DNA of 64,000 nucleotides, taken from contig JBLWGC010000230.1 in NCBI GenBank assembly GCA_048772705.1, positions 682,001 through 746,000 on the forward strand, written 5' to 3'. A model generated the notes under the pieces. It worked only from the letters and a program-made list of their open reading frames with translations, ran no database searches and was not told where the DNA came from. Each line of letters opens with the position of its first letter. Position 1 is the first letter of the stretch. Made by a program: the position numbers and the translations under genes. Positions 1-14,200 of the stretch are shown here, piece by piece. Source of the DNA: Leidyana gryllorum EB-2025a. Lineage: Eukaryota > Apicomplexa.

Positions 1-23
1 GAAGTAGAGTAGTGGTTGCCAAG

Positions 24-1378
24 ATGAGTGCTGTATTGGAGCCTATGCGGATTAAGGGGTTGGAGCTGCCCAACAAGATGGTTCTTGCCCCCATGTGTAC
101 CTGGTTGGCTGAGCCGGGAGTGAACGAGATAACGGACCGTCACATAGTCCACTACACCAACATTGCCATGGGGGGTACGGGTTTGATCATCGTGGAGGCC
201 TCCCCCGTTGAGTACCGTGGACGCATAGATTGGAAAGACGTCGGTATCTGGTCGGATCGTCAGGTTCTGGGTTTCCGTCGCCTGAACGATATCATTCACA
301 AGACCACCAAGTCCAAGACTGGCATTCAGCTCGGCCACTGTGGGCGTAAGGGGAATGGGCGCGATACCATGTCTCCGCACCCGCGTCAACTGGGACCCAA
401 CGACGAGCACGGAGCCACCAGCATCGCCCCCAGCGCCATTGCTTTCCATCAGGAGGGCAGAGGGCCTTACAGAACTCCCAAAGAAGCCACCATAGCCGAG
501 CTGAAGACCATCAAGAAGGCGTACATCCAAGCCGCCAAGAGAGCTGTAAAAGCGGGCTTCGATATGATTGAGATCCACAGTGCCCACGGGTATCTGCTCT
601 GCTCTTTCACCAGTCCCCTGTCCAACCAACGTACCGATCAGTACGGTGGCTCTCTCGAAAATCGATGCCGCTTCCCTCTGGAAGTGGTCCAAGCGGTTCG
701 CGAAGTCATCCCCAAAAACATGCCCTTGTTCGTCCGCATCTCGGCCTCCGAGTGGATTGAGGGCGGATTCACCCCGGAAGACAGTATCTACTACTCCAAA
801 GAGCTCGTCAAGGCGGGAGCAGATATGATTCATGTCAGCTCCGGGGCCAACAGTGCTGATCAAATGCTCCCGGAAGGGAAGCATTTCCAGATCCCGTTGG
901 CCGAACGGATCAAAAAGGAGGCCGGGGTCCCCGTGGTAGCTGTTGGAGACATTGATGATCTCAGCTATGCTGATGAGATCATTAAGAGCAACAAAGCCGA
1001 TATGGTGGCCGTTGGCCGAGCACTTCTCAACAACCCCTACTGGCTCAGGAATGAGGCCGCTCGTCTCAGCTTGGAACAGGCGGACAACATGTGCCCCAAA
1101 TATCAGGCCTACGCCTACGGCTCTGTCCGTAAGGCCACCATGAAGGGCGCGTTGGGCAAAATACTGCAAGACGGCGCCACCTCCGACGCCAGCTTTGGAA
1201 CTCGCTCGCTGAAAAGTCTCGCTGAGAAAAGCGTTTCAGAGGCCACAGGAGGGTAAGTCTTTGTCGAATCGAACCCCCCTCCTTCGCAAATACGCCTTTC
1301 ACCTTACGCAGGCGCAATGGAGTCTTTATCTGCTGTGTTCAGCAGACCTTTGCCACCGACAATGAGTTTGTCCATTAA
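24..1378 (+). CDS. Old Yellow Enzyme family NADH:flavin oxidoreductase (YqjM-like)
   Basis: FMN-dependent ene-reductase/NADPH dehydrogenase of the Old Yellow Enzyme family, YqjM subgroup. Seen: the N-terminal motif LAPMC with the cysteine typical of this subgroup (about residue 30), the active-site stretch IEIHSAHGYLL followed by SPLSNQRTDQYGGS, and C-terminal FMN-phosphate motifs VVAVGDI and MVAVGRALL. ATG at 24 matches the usual family start; the frame is open slightly upstream. A stop lies at 1254-1256, but it sits inside a good donor (GTAAGT at 1253) with an acceptor at 1310-1311. Splicing gives exons 24-1252 and 1312-1378 and 431 aa; without it the protein has 410 aa. I favour the spliced form but both are possible. 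Likely soluble and cytosolic; substrate unknown. Confidence 0.88.
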
Positions 1379-1428
1379 AATTAATTCGTACAATTTCTGA
1401 TCGACGGATCGATCCAATTTTTCTTGCA

Positions 1429-2006
1429 TTATTCGTGATATACTTCGCCAGCCGTCGACTCTCCACCCATCCAAGCCCCCCTCCCGGCTTTAGATACATT
1501 CAGAGTCGGTAATTTTATGCCCAATCGCTTTGGTGCCGCCACCTTTGGCGGTGGCCGATACGATTCCCACCCTGATGACGATGAAGTACTCGAACTCGAC
1601 GACCCAATCGAGTAGTTTGGATCTGATTCAGCGGATGCCACTATCACAGCAACCTGTTCTTTGATTTTCCGATCACTTGACGGCTCACTGCAGCAAAAGG
1701 GAACAGTCGCACAGTCGTCTCGCCATAATCCAATACTCACTTTTGCTCCACAGTTTTGATCTGACGGCCCTGCAACCGTAACCGTTCTCGCTGAACAACC
1801 AAAACAGTCTCATGCAGCTCATCCCATTGATAATCTATCATCGGCATCGCCGGATCGAAAGGGGGAGGTGACGATGTCGGCTTCGGCACCAACAGCTTCC
1901 CCTTCCGATACGACCGAAAACACGAGTCAGCTAACCGAGTTGCTGATCTCAGAGCCTGCAGACCCTGGTGCATTGATGTAAATGCCTCAATAGATTTTGC
2001 TGTCAT
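1429..2006 (-). CDS. Unidentified small protein, two exons
   Basis: Not recognised. Two exons (2006-1741 and 1687-1429) join in frame across a 53-nt intron (donor GTGAGT, acceptor TGCAG) to give 174 aa. The first half is helical, with a segment near DELHETVLVVQRERLRLQGR that could form a coiled coil. The second half has a serine run (SSSSSTSSSS) and a basic proline-containing tail ending in GGESTAGEVYHE. There is no signal peptide or membrane segment. An upstream in-frame ATG at 2033 would add nine residues. It converges on the Old Yellow Enzyme gene (50 bp between stops) and its ATG lies 8 bp from that of a small plus-strand ORF. The exact phase match supports a real gene; the function is unknown. 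Confidence 0.6.
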
Positions 2007-2014
2007 AATGCCAC

Positions 2015-2215
2015 ATGCCACGCAAGCACACACCCCTCATGCTTTGGACAGCTTTAGTTACTCTCGCCATCATGGCCGCAATCATCGAGTCAGGCTTCTG
2101 CTTTCGCCAATACTACCTCCACAAAAGAGCCCGCTTCCGCAATAACGTCGCTCCAGGCTTCTATGTGGAGGAACATGACTGCTGCGAGGTCTTGTGCGGC
2201 TACCCATTGTCGTGA
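2015..2215 (+). CDS. Possible 66-aa single-pass membrane protein
   Basis: A 66-codon ORF with one N-terminal hydrophobic segment (LWTALVTLAIMAAII) followed by a basic stretch (RQYYLHKRARFR) and two adjacent cysteines. The architecture resembles small mitochondrial inner-membrane subunits such as NDUFA1, but I see no diagnostic motif and do not claim homology. The ORF ends 3 nt before the DNA-PKcs start codon and begins 8 bp from the opposite-strand ATG at 2006. Tight spacing of this kind recurs in the window, which makes the ORF more believable. It could also be chance in the 5' leader of the DNA-PKcs gene. Confidence 0.4.
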   Translation: MPRKHTPLMLWTALVTLAIMAAIIESGFCFRQYYLHKRARFRNNVAPGFYVEEHDCCEVLCGYPLS

Positions 2216-2218
2216 AAA

Positions 2219-5200
2219 ATGTCCTCCGTTGTACAATTCCTCTCCCTTTTGGTACAGGAATGCGATACAACACAGGAACAGAGCCTACAACGGGCTATCG
2301 CACGCCTCAAGGAGCTCGAGTATTCTAATGCACGTTCGGAGTATGCAAATATCCTCTGGTCCGCTGACCAAACCATCAATCAATCGCTACTCGATGACCT
2401 GTTATTGGGGACCCAAGACAGCCTGCTATCATTGACAGGTGAGCTACCGACGAAGCACTCCGTTGCCAACACACACGTGTGCTTCGCATCCCTACAGAAA
2501 CACTGAGTTTGAAAGACTTGGCCGACATCAAATCTGCTCGCGACTTTGTCAGCACGGCTCTGGGAGTCTTCGCTTCGTTTGCCCTGGCCTACGCACCGTT
2601 GTCTAGTCGCTCCTACACACGGATTATCAAGTGCGCTATCAAACATGCCAGTTGGAACGAGCATGCTGTGTGGCGGTTGAGATGTTCGGCGCTGGAAGCG
2701 CTGCAAAGTATGATAGAACCTCTCGATGATGGTGATTCCGGTTCAAGACATGCTCTGACGGCAATCAGTATCCGTACAGTCGAGAAGATGGCAGAGACTG
2801 AACTGACGCCTTCCGAGATGAAGCTACATGCTAAATGCGATTCTATGATAGATGTCACCTTGAAACTATTCGTGAGAGACTTGAAGGTCAAAAGCGCAGC
2901 AGCGATGGGATCAACGTTGCGCGGGCAATTGATTCTAACTGCAACCTCACTATTGGCTGATTACATAGCTGTAGACGGGGACAATGTGCGAGACGAAACA
3001 TTGTTACAAGACATCAATGGGGCGGTCAGAACGCTGATGACCTTTCAACTCCAGGCTCTCAAAGAGCAGCTGAGTAATACTTCTCGATCTGCACCCTCTG
3101 GTGTGACTCTCGAGACAACTTTCAAGTCCGGAGTGAAACTCCTGGACGTTCTGTAAGGAACTCTCAATAACTCGTGTCTAATAGTGGTTGCCAGAACGAG
3201 CTATGCCGTCTCCGAGCGCTTGGAGAAGGGGCAAGAAGATCAGTTGGTTGATGGGCTGTGGAAACTGGCCACAGTGACATTGAATCCAGCTTGGGATACG
3301 CAGTTCGGCCGTAAGAGCCAGAAGCTGGTGGTACTCAAAGGCCTGACCAAACACCTCGGGGTCTTCTCTGCCAAACTGAGAGAGGATTTTCACCGTCTAA
3401 TTGACCGCGATGGAGACGTCTGGAAGCTCCTCAGTTCATCCAACTCAGCGTCTCTTCAGCCGCAGCGAAAAAGAGCCCGCAGATCGCCTTTGGACCCGGC
3501 GAGTCGCCATCTCGCTGCAGTTCCACAGCTTCTGGATCACTTGATTTCGGCCATTGGGAGCCATGAGGACAAGTTCAGTTATGAGATAGGAAGCGCTCTC
3601 TGTGAGGTTGTTATTGCTTTCGTGGGCGAGTACAACGGTGTCCTCATCAAGCTTCAATCTGAGGAGTCCGACCAGGAATCTCGCACAGAATGCATTCTGA
3701 GTGTGTTGGCGATCTTCAGTCGCGTGGTCAACGAGCTGGACGCCGGAAAAGAGGTGCTATTGGCCGCAACTGGCACCCGCAGTGAGTTCAGCGAGACAAT
3801 GGCACACATATGTTCCCTTCGCAGGTACCAACTTTGATCGAATGTGCTTCTTCGGTCGCATATACTGTGCTCTAATACTGCCCTTATGCCTCTTGGATCA
3901 CTGGGCTGCCGATATACCCATCCTTTCGATGGCGGAGATCGAAGAGGAGATAGGACCTCCTGGGCGACATTTGAGATATCTCCATTTGCTTCAGCCCGAA
4001 CAGTTGCCCGGGATATCAACGCCCTCCGCTGTAGCAATGGACGGAGAGGAAATGCAAGACGAAGATACGGACCACCGTATACAGAGCACGCGCGCCTATG
4101 TGCTCTCAACGACATCAGAACCCTTTCAAACGGTGCTGTCACATTTGATAGACGACGAGAATGCAGCGGGTTCCACGTGGGTGAGCCGATTGATTTATCA
4201 ATATTGCATCGACAATCACCGCCCCTCAGCGACTTGGCAGAGTTCTTGATTTGTTGGGAAGCTTCGTCGTGGCACAGGGGTATTTAGACTCGGTTACGCA
4301 AGGCGAGTTGGAGGAGGACACTCAAGAGCTGTTGAATACATTGACGCGAGCTATTTTGCGAGTCTTAGAAGTTGTGGCACCTAAGGGCAGCATCATGTTT
4401 CTGGCTAAGTCTGTTGATTTACTGATCTGCAACCTCACGTCCTCCGAGGTTCTGAGTGCCTCGAGTACCTGCAAACGCCAGATTGAAGACCTTTTGATCC
4501 CGTTGATTCGTGCGCGTGAGTTTGTTCGCTCCCCGTCTCCGTCTCCGAACACACCTGAATTTGCTGGCAGTGGCGTTAACGGACAAACTTGTTGACGAAG
4601 AGCAATACAGGAGCCTCTGGGATTCCCTCAATGTGCGTCCGTTGATCATCAGCGCCACTGCCCCCCTCATGACCGACTTATGGCAGCAAGCGCGCAAGTT
4701 CGAGGCGTTGCTTCCAACACCAGCAACTTTGAGCCTTATCGGTTCTGAGTGTGCAAAGATGGACTCCAGTTTGACTCAGCACAGTCTGGCCGTATTCTCG
4801 ACGGGGGGCGGATTTGGTGGCAGCGTTCTCCTCGAGTCCATGCCTCTGTCCCAAGCCGGGAGTGTTGGTCAGCAGCAACAGAGTGCGATGAACGGAGATC
4901 TGTTTGTGGAGTGTCGCGCGCACCGTAACTTGCACGAAGCTTTGTTGCAAGTCCAGACGATTGAAGACTGCGGTCGGAAAGCGGAGCGAATCAGCGCGCA
5001 GATCCTTCAGAAAAGCACAATAGATGCGTCAGCTGATTTGATTAGTGAGGCTGAAAAGGTGTCTCTGCAAGTGATTATCGAACAAGCGAAGTTTCTGGCC
5101 AGTAACATCTCACATCCACTGACTCGTGTATATCTCAATGCCATTATCGCCGGCATCATCCCTCGATGGCCATTATTGGAGAAGGCCTACACGCAGTTTC

Positions 5201-8200
5201 AAGAGAGTTTGTCGCAGATTTGTGTCGCTGTGACTCCTTTACTGCTGGAAGAGGCGAGTGGGGATTCGGGGAATATACATTGGAATTCAACAGCATTGGA
5301 TTGGCTGAGCCTCCTTCGAAGTCGAGCGACCAATGAAATCGACTTTGTACAGTTACTGGAAGATAACACCAAAAAGCCGTGCACCAATACAGGAGAATGG
5401 ATCAATAGCACGGCAGTCCCACTGGTGATCGCCTTTCATGGCGAGATGAAGATGGATGAATGGGTTCAACTTGGTAAGGCGTGCTGCTTTGCCTTCTTAT
5501 GCGATTTCGGTATGGTACAGTGTCGTGGGCAATGGAAGGGACACGAAACTCGGGAACTCAGCGTCTGTTAGCGTTGTTGCGAGCGGTGCAACTGGCTTTG
5601 AATGAGCGCGTCGGACTTTTGAAGATGGAGCCGGACTTGTCCCATCCGATTCGAGATCGAGTCTGGCGCAGCCTTGCAAAGCTGCCTCTCGAATGTGATG
5701 AAGCGGCGGGAGGCGAGCGCTCCTGCGTCCATTTAGCGGTTGACATCATAACGCAACTCGCTCTGGGAGACGACACTTGCGGCTCCTCAGCGTGTGAGGA
5801 GCCGCCTCTTCAGCGTTTGAGGGGCGAGCAAATTGACGAGTTGACTCAACAAATGGTCTCGAGCGAGACGAGTCTGCGCCTCGAGGGACCGACGGGATAT
5901 CCGGCGTTGGCTGATGGCGCAGCTCAAATCAGATTCTCACTGATTCGCCACATTCCCCACAGCAACGTGGTTTACGATGCCATGTTGGACCTGTTAGAAA
6001 AGAGTGTGTCTCGGCTGTTGACCGACGCCGATCCCTCCGGGAGTGAAGAAAGGTTCAAAGAGCTCGAGAACGCGGCAAACGGACTGAGTCGCATCTTCAC
6101 TTTTGGGGTTCAGTCATCTGCGGAGCTCAAGTCGACTGTCACAGAACGCGTTGGCAACATGGCGGCATTGATCACTTCTGACCAGGCGAGGGTGACAAAG
6201 AAGGATCCCTGGAGATCAAAGGCCATCAGTACTTTGTTCAACATGCTGTCAAAGGCGTGGCAGTACAGTACAGCTGGGCCTAATGGCACTCAAGTGTTTC
6301 GGGTGCTCTCTTTTCGGGCTTTACGAGCTTTGGTTCGGCTATACGCCACTACAGATGACTCCTTTACTGCCCGGGAAGATGTCGACCGGTTATTCCGAAC
6401 AGTTATCACTCAATCATTTGGCCCCAACAATGCGATCGTATTACACTGGAACCTTCTTCAGGCGATCTCCTCCATTGTGCAGTCTGAAGGGAAGGCGGTC
6501 AACAAGGAGAGGATCAGTAGTGATCTATTGATGCATCTGTCGGCTACGACGGCGGAAGATTCGCCGTTGAATGTCGCCTCAATGGCCCTCGCCCAGAGTC
6601 TTATGATCAAATTGGGTATAAAGATTCCCTCCGGTGAACCGACAAAGTCTATGCTGCCGACGAGTGATGACGGACGCGTGTGTGCGGGTCAGTTGCTGAG
6701 ACTTTCGCGATTCAAAGTCAACGAGTTACGACATTACGTCGCCTCATTGCCGACGATACTTCCCAAAGTGCATTCTTTCGAAGGCGCTCTCGACATTGTT
6801 GAGGTGGCAGTCGAGATTGCCGAACAGCTGAATTCGGTCAAGGAGTGGCGTGACTCGGGAGGCGTCTATCACAATCTGATTGAATTACTGAAAGCCCCCC
6901 ATTTGACGCGGCCCATCCCTTCGCTCAGCCGTCTGATGACAGTGATCAAGAACGTCTGTTGGCCGGCTGTGCAGAAGCAGCGAGAGTGTCGTGCCTGGAT
7001 ACAGAAGCTGATGGAGGGGTGTATGGAAGTTTCACTATTAGTCGATGGCCCGGAGACCGCTGATTTGGATTTGTGGAGTGATTGGAGCGCTCGGAGGAAC
7101 TTTTTCGTCGAAACTCGTGAGATGTGGAGTGATCTGGAGAACGAACGAATCGACTTTGTCGCGTGGTTCAACGATCAACCGACAACAAAGAAGCAGAGTT
7201 TGACCACTCTTCTCAATGTACTCCTCATCAGCTGGACTCAGCGTGAGGGCACACTGCACGTTCCGGATACACTGCGCCGACTCAAATGGAAGCCCGCGCA
7301 AGACCATCTGGGAGGGTCCAATCGACTACTGCATTCCTTTGTCCAAAATATCGGTACAATCGATCGCGCAATTGACCTGTTTCAGGCCTCAGCTAGCTGG
7401 TGGGCGTACAGCGGTGGGAAAGTTCGCAGCGGCAATGAAGGCAGGAAGCCTCCGCCTGAGGAGGTGATGATAGTGGAGATGTATTTGATGGCGCTTCGAT
7501 CCTATGGAGCGGGTCTGAAAATTCGAGCGGGCCCCAAGACGGAAAGAGTCGCCAAACTGAGTCTTCTGCGAGCTGTGCAGTCCTCTGCCGTTGACAAATC
7601 GGTCCAACTGACGGCCACGAGCGCCAGTGTCGCCAAAGACGTCCTCCCTGGTCTGTTGGAGTCTTTGTGGAATGAGGAAGTGTCACCAACGGACATTAAA
7701 GAACACCGCCAGTGGCTGCTGCAGGCCACACTGCGGTGTTCCCAATGGCTGAGACAGCTGCACGATCTCAGAGTCACTGACGAGGGGCTCAAGAGTGAGG
7801 CGTTGGCATTTCTGTGCCACGTTGAAAAGGTGGCATTGAGCCACAGCGGTGATCAGATTTTGACTCCGACGAGCGGCAGGAGATCTCTGTCGACAGAAGT
7901 GGAGATCGCATGGCGTCCGAGTGATATACAGAAAGTCACCCGACTCTGTATTCCATTCTCTGTGGATCTTCGCGCCGATGACGACTTTGAGAACATTGTC
8001 ACTCTATTGCGGGACCGGTTGGTGGAGAATCTGAGTGACTCTGTGGCCACCAAAGATTATTCACTAATGACACGAACGGCTCGGATTCACGTTCAACAGC
8101 CAATGGCTCTCCATTTTGCGTTGGTTCAGGCCTTCGCGGACGCATGTCAACGATCGCGGAATTTCGCATCTGATGATGTACGACTCGCTCGGGTCGCTGA

Positions 8201-11200
8201 TCTCGCTGCATTGGTCTCTACGCTCTGTCTTCGACGTCAGCCCTCTGTCACCAATCAGATCATCACCGGGTATCACACACCGTACCGATTGGCTGAGAGT
8301 ATTCTGGGATTGGCTCAGGAAAGTATTGGGACTCGCTTCGAGTACAACTTGAGAGGACGTCTCTCTCAGTCGATACTGCTCAATGTTCCCCCGCCAGTGC
8401 TCTCGCAGCTGGTCATCATGGCTCTGACACATTTCCATTCCTCTCTGCTCAAAGACTGCTCCCGATATGTCAATGACAAGACTGATGACCGAATGATCGC
8501 TGCATTAATGACAGTCGATGATGAGCTCAAACGTTACATCGCCCCTTTGGTCGTTCAGACACCAACGGCTGCGTCCTTTGAATTGAGTTTGGACAGACAA
8601 CACCCTGTCTTAGAGGGCGCGTTCACATACATTTGGGTACCTGCTGTCCATACATATCTGACCTCGCGTCACGTGGATCCGGCACAACAAGTCGCCTTTG
8701 CCCTCAACTTGCTCTCGGGAGTCTGGGAGTGGAGTCTGACAACGTTCCCTCTGCTGCCACAGTCAACAATGCCCACTGACAAAAAAGACGCCTTTGGACG
8801 AATGCTCGACTTGATGCTTCTTGACGGTCCTTGGGTCCAGCGTTCGACCGATGTCGATGAGTTGTTACCCTCTGTTCTGCGTCTCACTTTGGTTTCGCTC
8901 CATTTGCGGTCCATTGTCGCTCGTCTCGTTGGACTTTGTGTCGCGAGACTGGGCCGTCAACACATACCTTCGGCCCAAACACTGATCCCACCCGGCAACA
9001 ACGCCAAGTCGGCCAGTCAATATTTGGCCAAGGAATTATACAATCGACTCGAGAACGCCCGGCATCTCTCAGAATGGTTACACAACTGGATACTGACAGA
9101 GTTTGCCCCGATTCCACCGACCGTCAAGTTGGCAGTGGTGAGGGGGGCAGCCAGCTCACTGAGTTCGGCCATGAAGATTCAGACGGGTCAAGTCGTCCTT
9201 TGGTATTTGGCCTCGGATCGGTGTCTTGGAGACCTTTTAGAGTCTGAAACTGAGGCACTGCTCACAATTCTCTGCAGCACTCAATCAAATCCGTCGAAAC
9301 TTCTGCCAAACTGGGTGCTCAAACCGGATGTGTGGAAATTCATCTGTCGGCGGAGCCTTCTCCGACTGATACCTCCCTCACAGGTCGCTTTGGCCTACGC
9401 CAGACAGGTACTCCCTGAGAACCCCACTGGAAACGCCCCCATAACCATTCGAGGGACACTGGCGAACGCCATCGGGAGTCGGAGGTGTCCCACCGACATT
9501 ATTCTCTTCGATGTCAATCAAACCGGCCCACCGACACTCGTCCGGTACCTATCGCGTCGCTGTTATGCGGGACAGCCTCTGTCGTTCGTCCATCCCAGAC
9601 AGAGGACAGGCACGACTAAAGCTGCGAGCTTCCGACTCGACACCAGTCGCAGCAAAGCCGCATTGGGAACCGCTGTTCTTCAAGTACGGGGCGGACTGAC
9701 TTCGTCACTCAGCCTCCTACCCACCGTCTCGAATGTATCACCCACGCCTGACACAGAAAATGCACTATCCGCCCCCCTTCAGGCGCCCCAACACCTCAGC
9801 CGTTTAGCAGCCGGTCTCAGCCCGCTGCAGGCTGCCCTGCTGGGCTTCACTCGCGCCTCCGCCGACCCCTCAGTTTCTTCTGATGCTGAGAGTGTCTTTC
9901 GACTGGAGGCAATGGAGCCGACGTGGGTCGCAGTCTCTGAGGTGACCGCACTACTCCTCAAGATTCTCGACGCGCACTCCGGCCGTCCTGATGAGCTCAA
10001 AATCTTTCTGGCGGCGATCAATGACCAATTCCTCACCCCACCAATCGACAGTGCCGATTCAGAACCGCCGGCCTTGGAGAGCAAGGCTTCTTTCGAAAGT
10101 GGACTTGCGAGCATCTGTTTGGGACATGAGCCCGAATTAAACGCCTTGAATTGCTGCTTATACACCGCCACCGCTGCCATGGGACTGGGCATTGACTTCA
10201 AGTACTGTCCTATGACGGTTTCCAATGTCCACTGGGTCCTCAAGTACAGCGTGGCATATGCGATAGGCCTTAGACGCGCACTGTTGAGCGAAGCGATCCA
10301 GGGTGCCGAAGTAGCAGACGCCGTTCAGATATTGACTTCTCTGGCTCGCATATACACATCAATCTGGGGAGAACCGAATCAGAATGTCTGGCTCTGCCGA
10401 GACACTGTGGCCAGCCTCACAATGTGCCTCAAATCCTTCAACGATGCGGTGGAAGACAAGCAGCTCTCGAAAGATGTTATACCAACCACACTTACGACGC
10501 CTGTTTTCGGTGTCCTAAAGTCACAAGCCCGCATTACGTCGGACCCCGACGCCTTTTGGTCCAGGTAAGTGTTCCAGTACCCTGGGAGACACCAGTGTGC
10601 ACACACTATTTTGGCGATGCAGCGTGCAGTTGAGGGTCACTCAAGAACTTGCGGTTGAAGCGGTGAGGCTTTTGAAAGCCCGCGATCTCTCTAATCCATC
10701 GGAGCAAGTCCGTGCTGTGGTCAATCTTGTCGGCAAGATGGTCTGCGTGAAAGGGGTGACCGACCAAGCTCTGATATTCAAGAAAACGGGAATCCGTTTG
10801 TTGGCTGCACTTATGGAAACCGCTGCGAGCCGTGTGTTGGGATGGGACTCACTCGGGGCCAACCCATTGCCGAAGACCTCCTTCTTTCAACTCCCGGCTG
10901 AGGTGTATGGAGCTGTTCTCAAGGCTTTATCCCTGATCAAGTTGGGCGAAGTGACACTGAAAGCAGCCGCGTGTCTGATAGGCATCCATCTGGCTGCTTA
11001 TCCTCCCTCTCTGAATGATGAAAAGCACAAATTAGTCGTCAAGGCATTTGAAGAACAACATGATACCGGTGCTCTATCGATCACTTTCGGTACTTTGATG
11101 TTGATGGCCCCTATCGTGGCGTTGGACAGCACTGGCACTGCTTTATCGGCCGCTGCGGTACGGTTCACAACTAGTTTCGCCGAAGCGCTGGATGGGGCTC

Positions 11201-14200
11201 AAACGGCAAGTCTGTTGGGGCCAACATTGGGGACTTCAATGTCCAACGAAGCGAGTGCAACAAGACAATCGATCACCTACATACGCCGATCGCTGTGGGC
11301 GATTACCAGTTGGTTAAATCGCCGAAGACGATGTCTGAGTGGGAAGCTCGAAGATCTGATGTTGAGGTGTGTGTCCACGGAAGCCTTGGAACGGGCCACG
11401 GCTGCCGCAGCGTCGGGCATCGACGATATCGAGTTTGACCTGGGCTCAAGCGTCACGGACCTCTTGTTGGGCGAGCAGATATTCAACTCGTGTCTCTCCA
11501 GGCTGGGATGGGAGCTGTTGCTGAGTGTTCCAGAAGTGAAATTACCGACCAAAGACACCGACGCTCTTATCGGCTGTAAGCTGTCTTTGCGACAACTGAC
11601 ATTGATGGCCATTCAAGTGGCATTGGATTGGGGATTGGTGGCTAACGAGTCTCTTCCAATACTGTGTGGGGAGTTCTTTGGTGCCGACCAAATGGCATTG
11701 AATGAGCGATTGAGTGCCGGAGAGCTCGCGCGACGTTTCGGCGACCGTTGGACCGCTTCGTGGCAGTCGCTTGAGGTCAAAGAATTGTCCATAGAGTTAG
11801 TGCACGGCGTGGCCGGTCAACTGTGGCGACTGCTGAGGGAACCAAGATTCGCACACGCCTGTTTGGTCCGGCCCACAGAACTGCCATTGACAATCCAAGA
11901 GGTCCGCGGAGACGACCAGCGTGCTCTGCTACGGTCGTTGTTCCCTGATCTCAGTGTCCGCAATGTGGCTGAGATGATGATCGAGTTGGTGGTGCGTCGC
12001 TCATTCCTGACAACGACCGCGGCACTGGCTGTGATCTGCAGTACGCGTTCGATCTTTAGCATCTGGATACAGATCGCTCTCAGTGTATTCGACTTGCCGA
12101 CTGTCTCCACTCCTGATGAGGGGTACGATAATTCCCCCAACCGTCGGGTGCGGAAGCAACAAGAGCATTTCAAGGAATCTATGGCAGTCCTCTCACAGCT
12201 CCCTGTCGGCATTCGCGCGTCATTAAAGAAACAAAGTCAGGCCATTGCCGACGTACTGTTGCGTGAAGGCACAATTGGATCACAGATAGAGGCCAGCGCT
12301 CTGAGTCAGACCATCATGGAGGGATGGGTCGCACCCAGAAGCCAACTTCCGGAGGCCGACACCGAGGATGGAGGCCAGACAACAGGAAGCGGCTTGCCGC
12401 CATCGACTGTCATGGAGAACTCGATCGCTACATTGGCTCCCACTACTCTGCGGAAGTCGGCAACAGAGTACGTCCGCAGTGAGAAGTATCATAGAAGCAG
12501 TGCGGCTGAACGCGACAGGGAGATACTGAAGCAGCGAGCTGAGTCCGTGGGCCGAGTTGGCACCTTTGCTGAAGCCCTGTGGGACAAAGCCCTTAGGGAC
12601 TCTCGGTTCGCAAAGGAACTGTTGACCGCCGCGCTGGTGGACACCCCCGATTCAGTGTATCCTGCAGAGCTTATGGGCAGAATGGTTGGGAGCACCCTGC
12701 ACTTTGTATCAAACTGTTTGGGTAGGACGGAGGATGGCAACAATGACATCTGTATGCCCGTTACACAGTCCAAGGAGCTATTCAGTTGGGCTCTCGATTT
12801 ATGTATCCGGGATGAAAGGATCGTCAAGAGTATCATCTCCACCATGAGCCCGCGTCAAGTCAGAGAGCTCTGCTACACTATCTTCACAATCGCCGTCCAG
12901 TTGGGGTCGGAGACGCATATCCGAAACCTCGCCACTCTGACGCTGGAAACTGTTTGCCGAGCCCTCATGGTGTCAGCCCAGGAGGACTGTGACACTTCTC
13001 TTTGTTACTATCTGAGCACATTCTGCTTGGCCCTCGCGGATCACAAAGACGTGGCCACCATGTCCGCCTGGCAGTCGGCCGCGGAATACTTCTGTGCTGA
13101 GCCCAAGGCAACCGAGCAAGATGATTTGGACGATCTGTTAGCCGGTTTGGGTGTCCTCGACCAGGGAGGCGCTGAGGGGCAGGCATGGCTCCACACTGTC
13201 CTGCAATGGCGCAAGGCGCAGTCCGAGCGGCTCGAGGGTCGCTGGGACGAAGCCCATCGTCTCTTGCTGACAATGACGACCACTGACGATGAGACAACCA
13301 GCTGGTGGAGTGCTCTGCAAGCCGAGGAAAAAGTCAAAGTGGCAATGGCACGTGAAACAGCCGATGCTTTTGATGAGATGGTTTTGGAGTCAACGTCCGC
13401 CTCCTCCTCATTGGTTGTGGATGTCGAGGCTCCAGTGACCACTTCACTTCGCGTGACAACTGAGGCGCGTAAAGCTCAAATCCGTGCATTAAAAGGTCTG
13501 GGGCCAGTGAAAGCACACACGTGTGCTGATGTCGGGAGGGTATTTCCGGTCACTGATCCATTGGTCTTTATCGATTACGCGGCACCGCTAATCGTTGACG
13601 CTGTGCGGAGCGGCGATCTGCTTGATCTGGAAGATCTTCAAACGCAAAACTGGACGAGCACTCTCCGTCTCGCGCACCAGCCATCAAGCTCAACATCATA
13701 CCTCTGCAGATTGTTGGTGTCGCTGAATGTCTTCAGACTTTACGACCCAATTGGCGACAGCTTCGACCCTCGAATTGTGGATCTGAGCCAGAAAGCTTTC
13801 TCCGCTTGGGGAAATCAGCTTTCGGTCAGTGCCCGCACCACATTATGGCAAGCGATGTGCGTTAGGAGTCGAGAGCTGATGCCAGCCGAGGAGGGTCAGT
13901 TGGCTCAGTTGATTGCTTGCGGCTTTAAAGGGGGTTTGCAATCGAAATATGTGGAGGAATTGTTACAAAGGACGTCGGCTGCTGGCGGAGGAACGTTAGC
14001 CCCTCTTCTGAGCTTCGTGGCTCTTCGGTTGCGAATCCAACAGGCTGAGGAAATGTTTGAGGGGACAGAAGCTGAGGAGGCTGTTGACCGGTTGACGGTC
14101 ATTGAGAAAGCCATCGGACGAATCCCAGCATCACACAAGGAGCGTCCAGAGATTGTTCTGCAACTCAGTCGAGTCCAACTAGACAACACTGTGGTTTACG

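Noticed and set aside
2015-2215. NDUFA1 identity for the 66-aa ORF
   Set aside because: Only size and a single N-terminal helix agree; no diagnostic residues.
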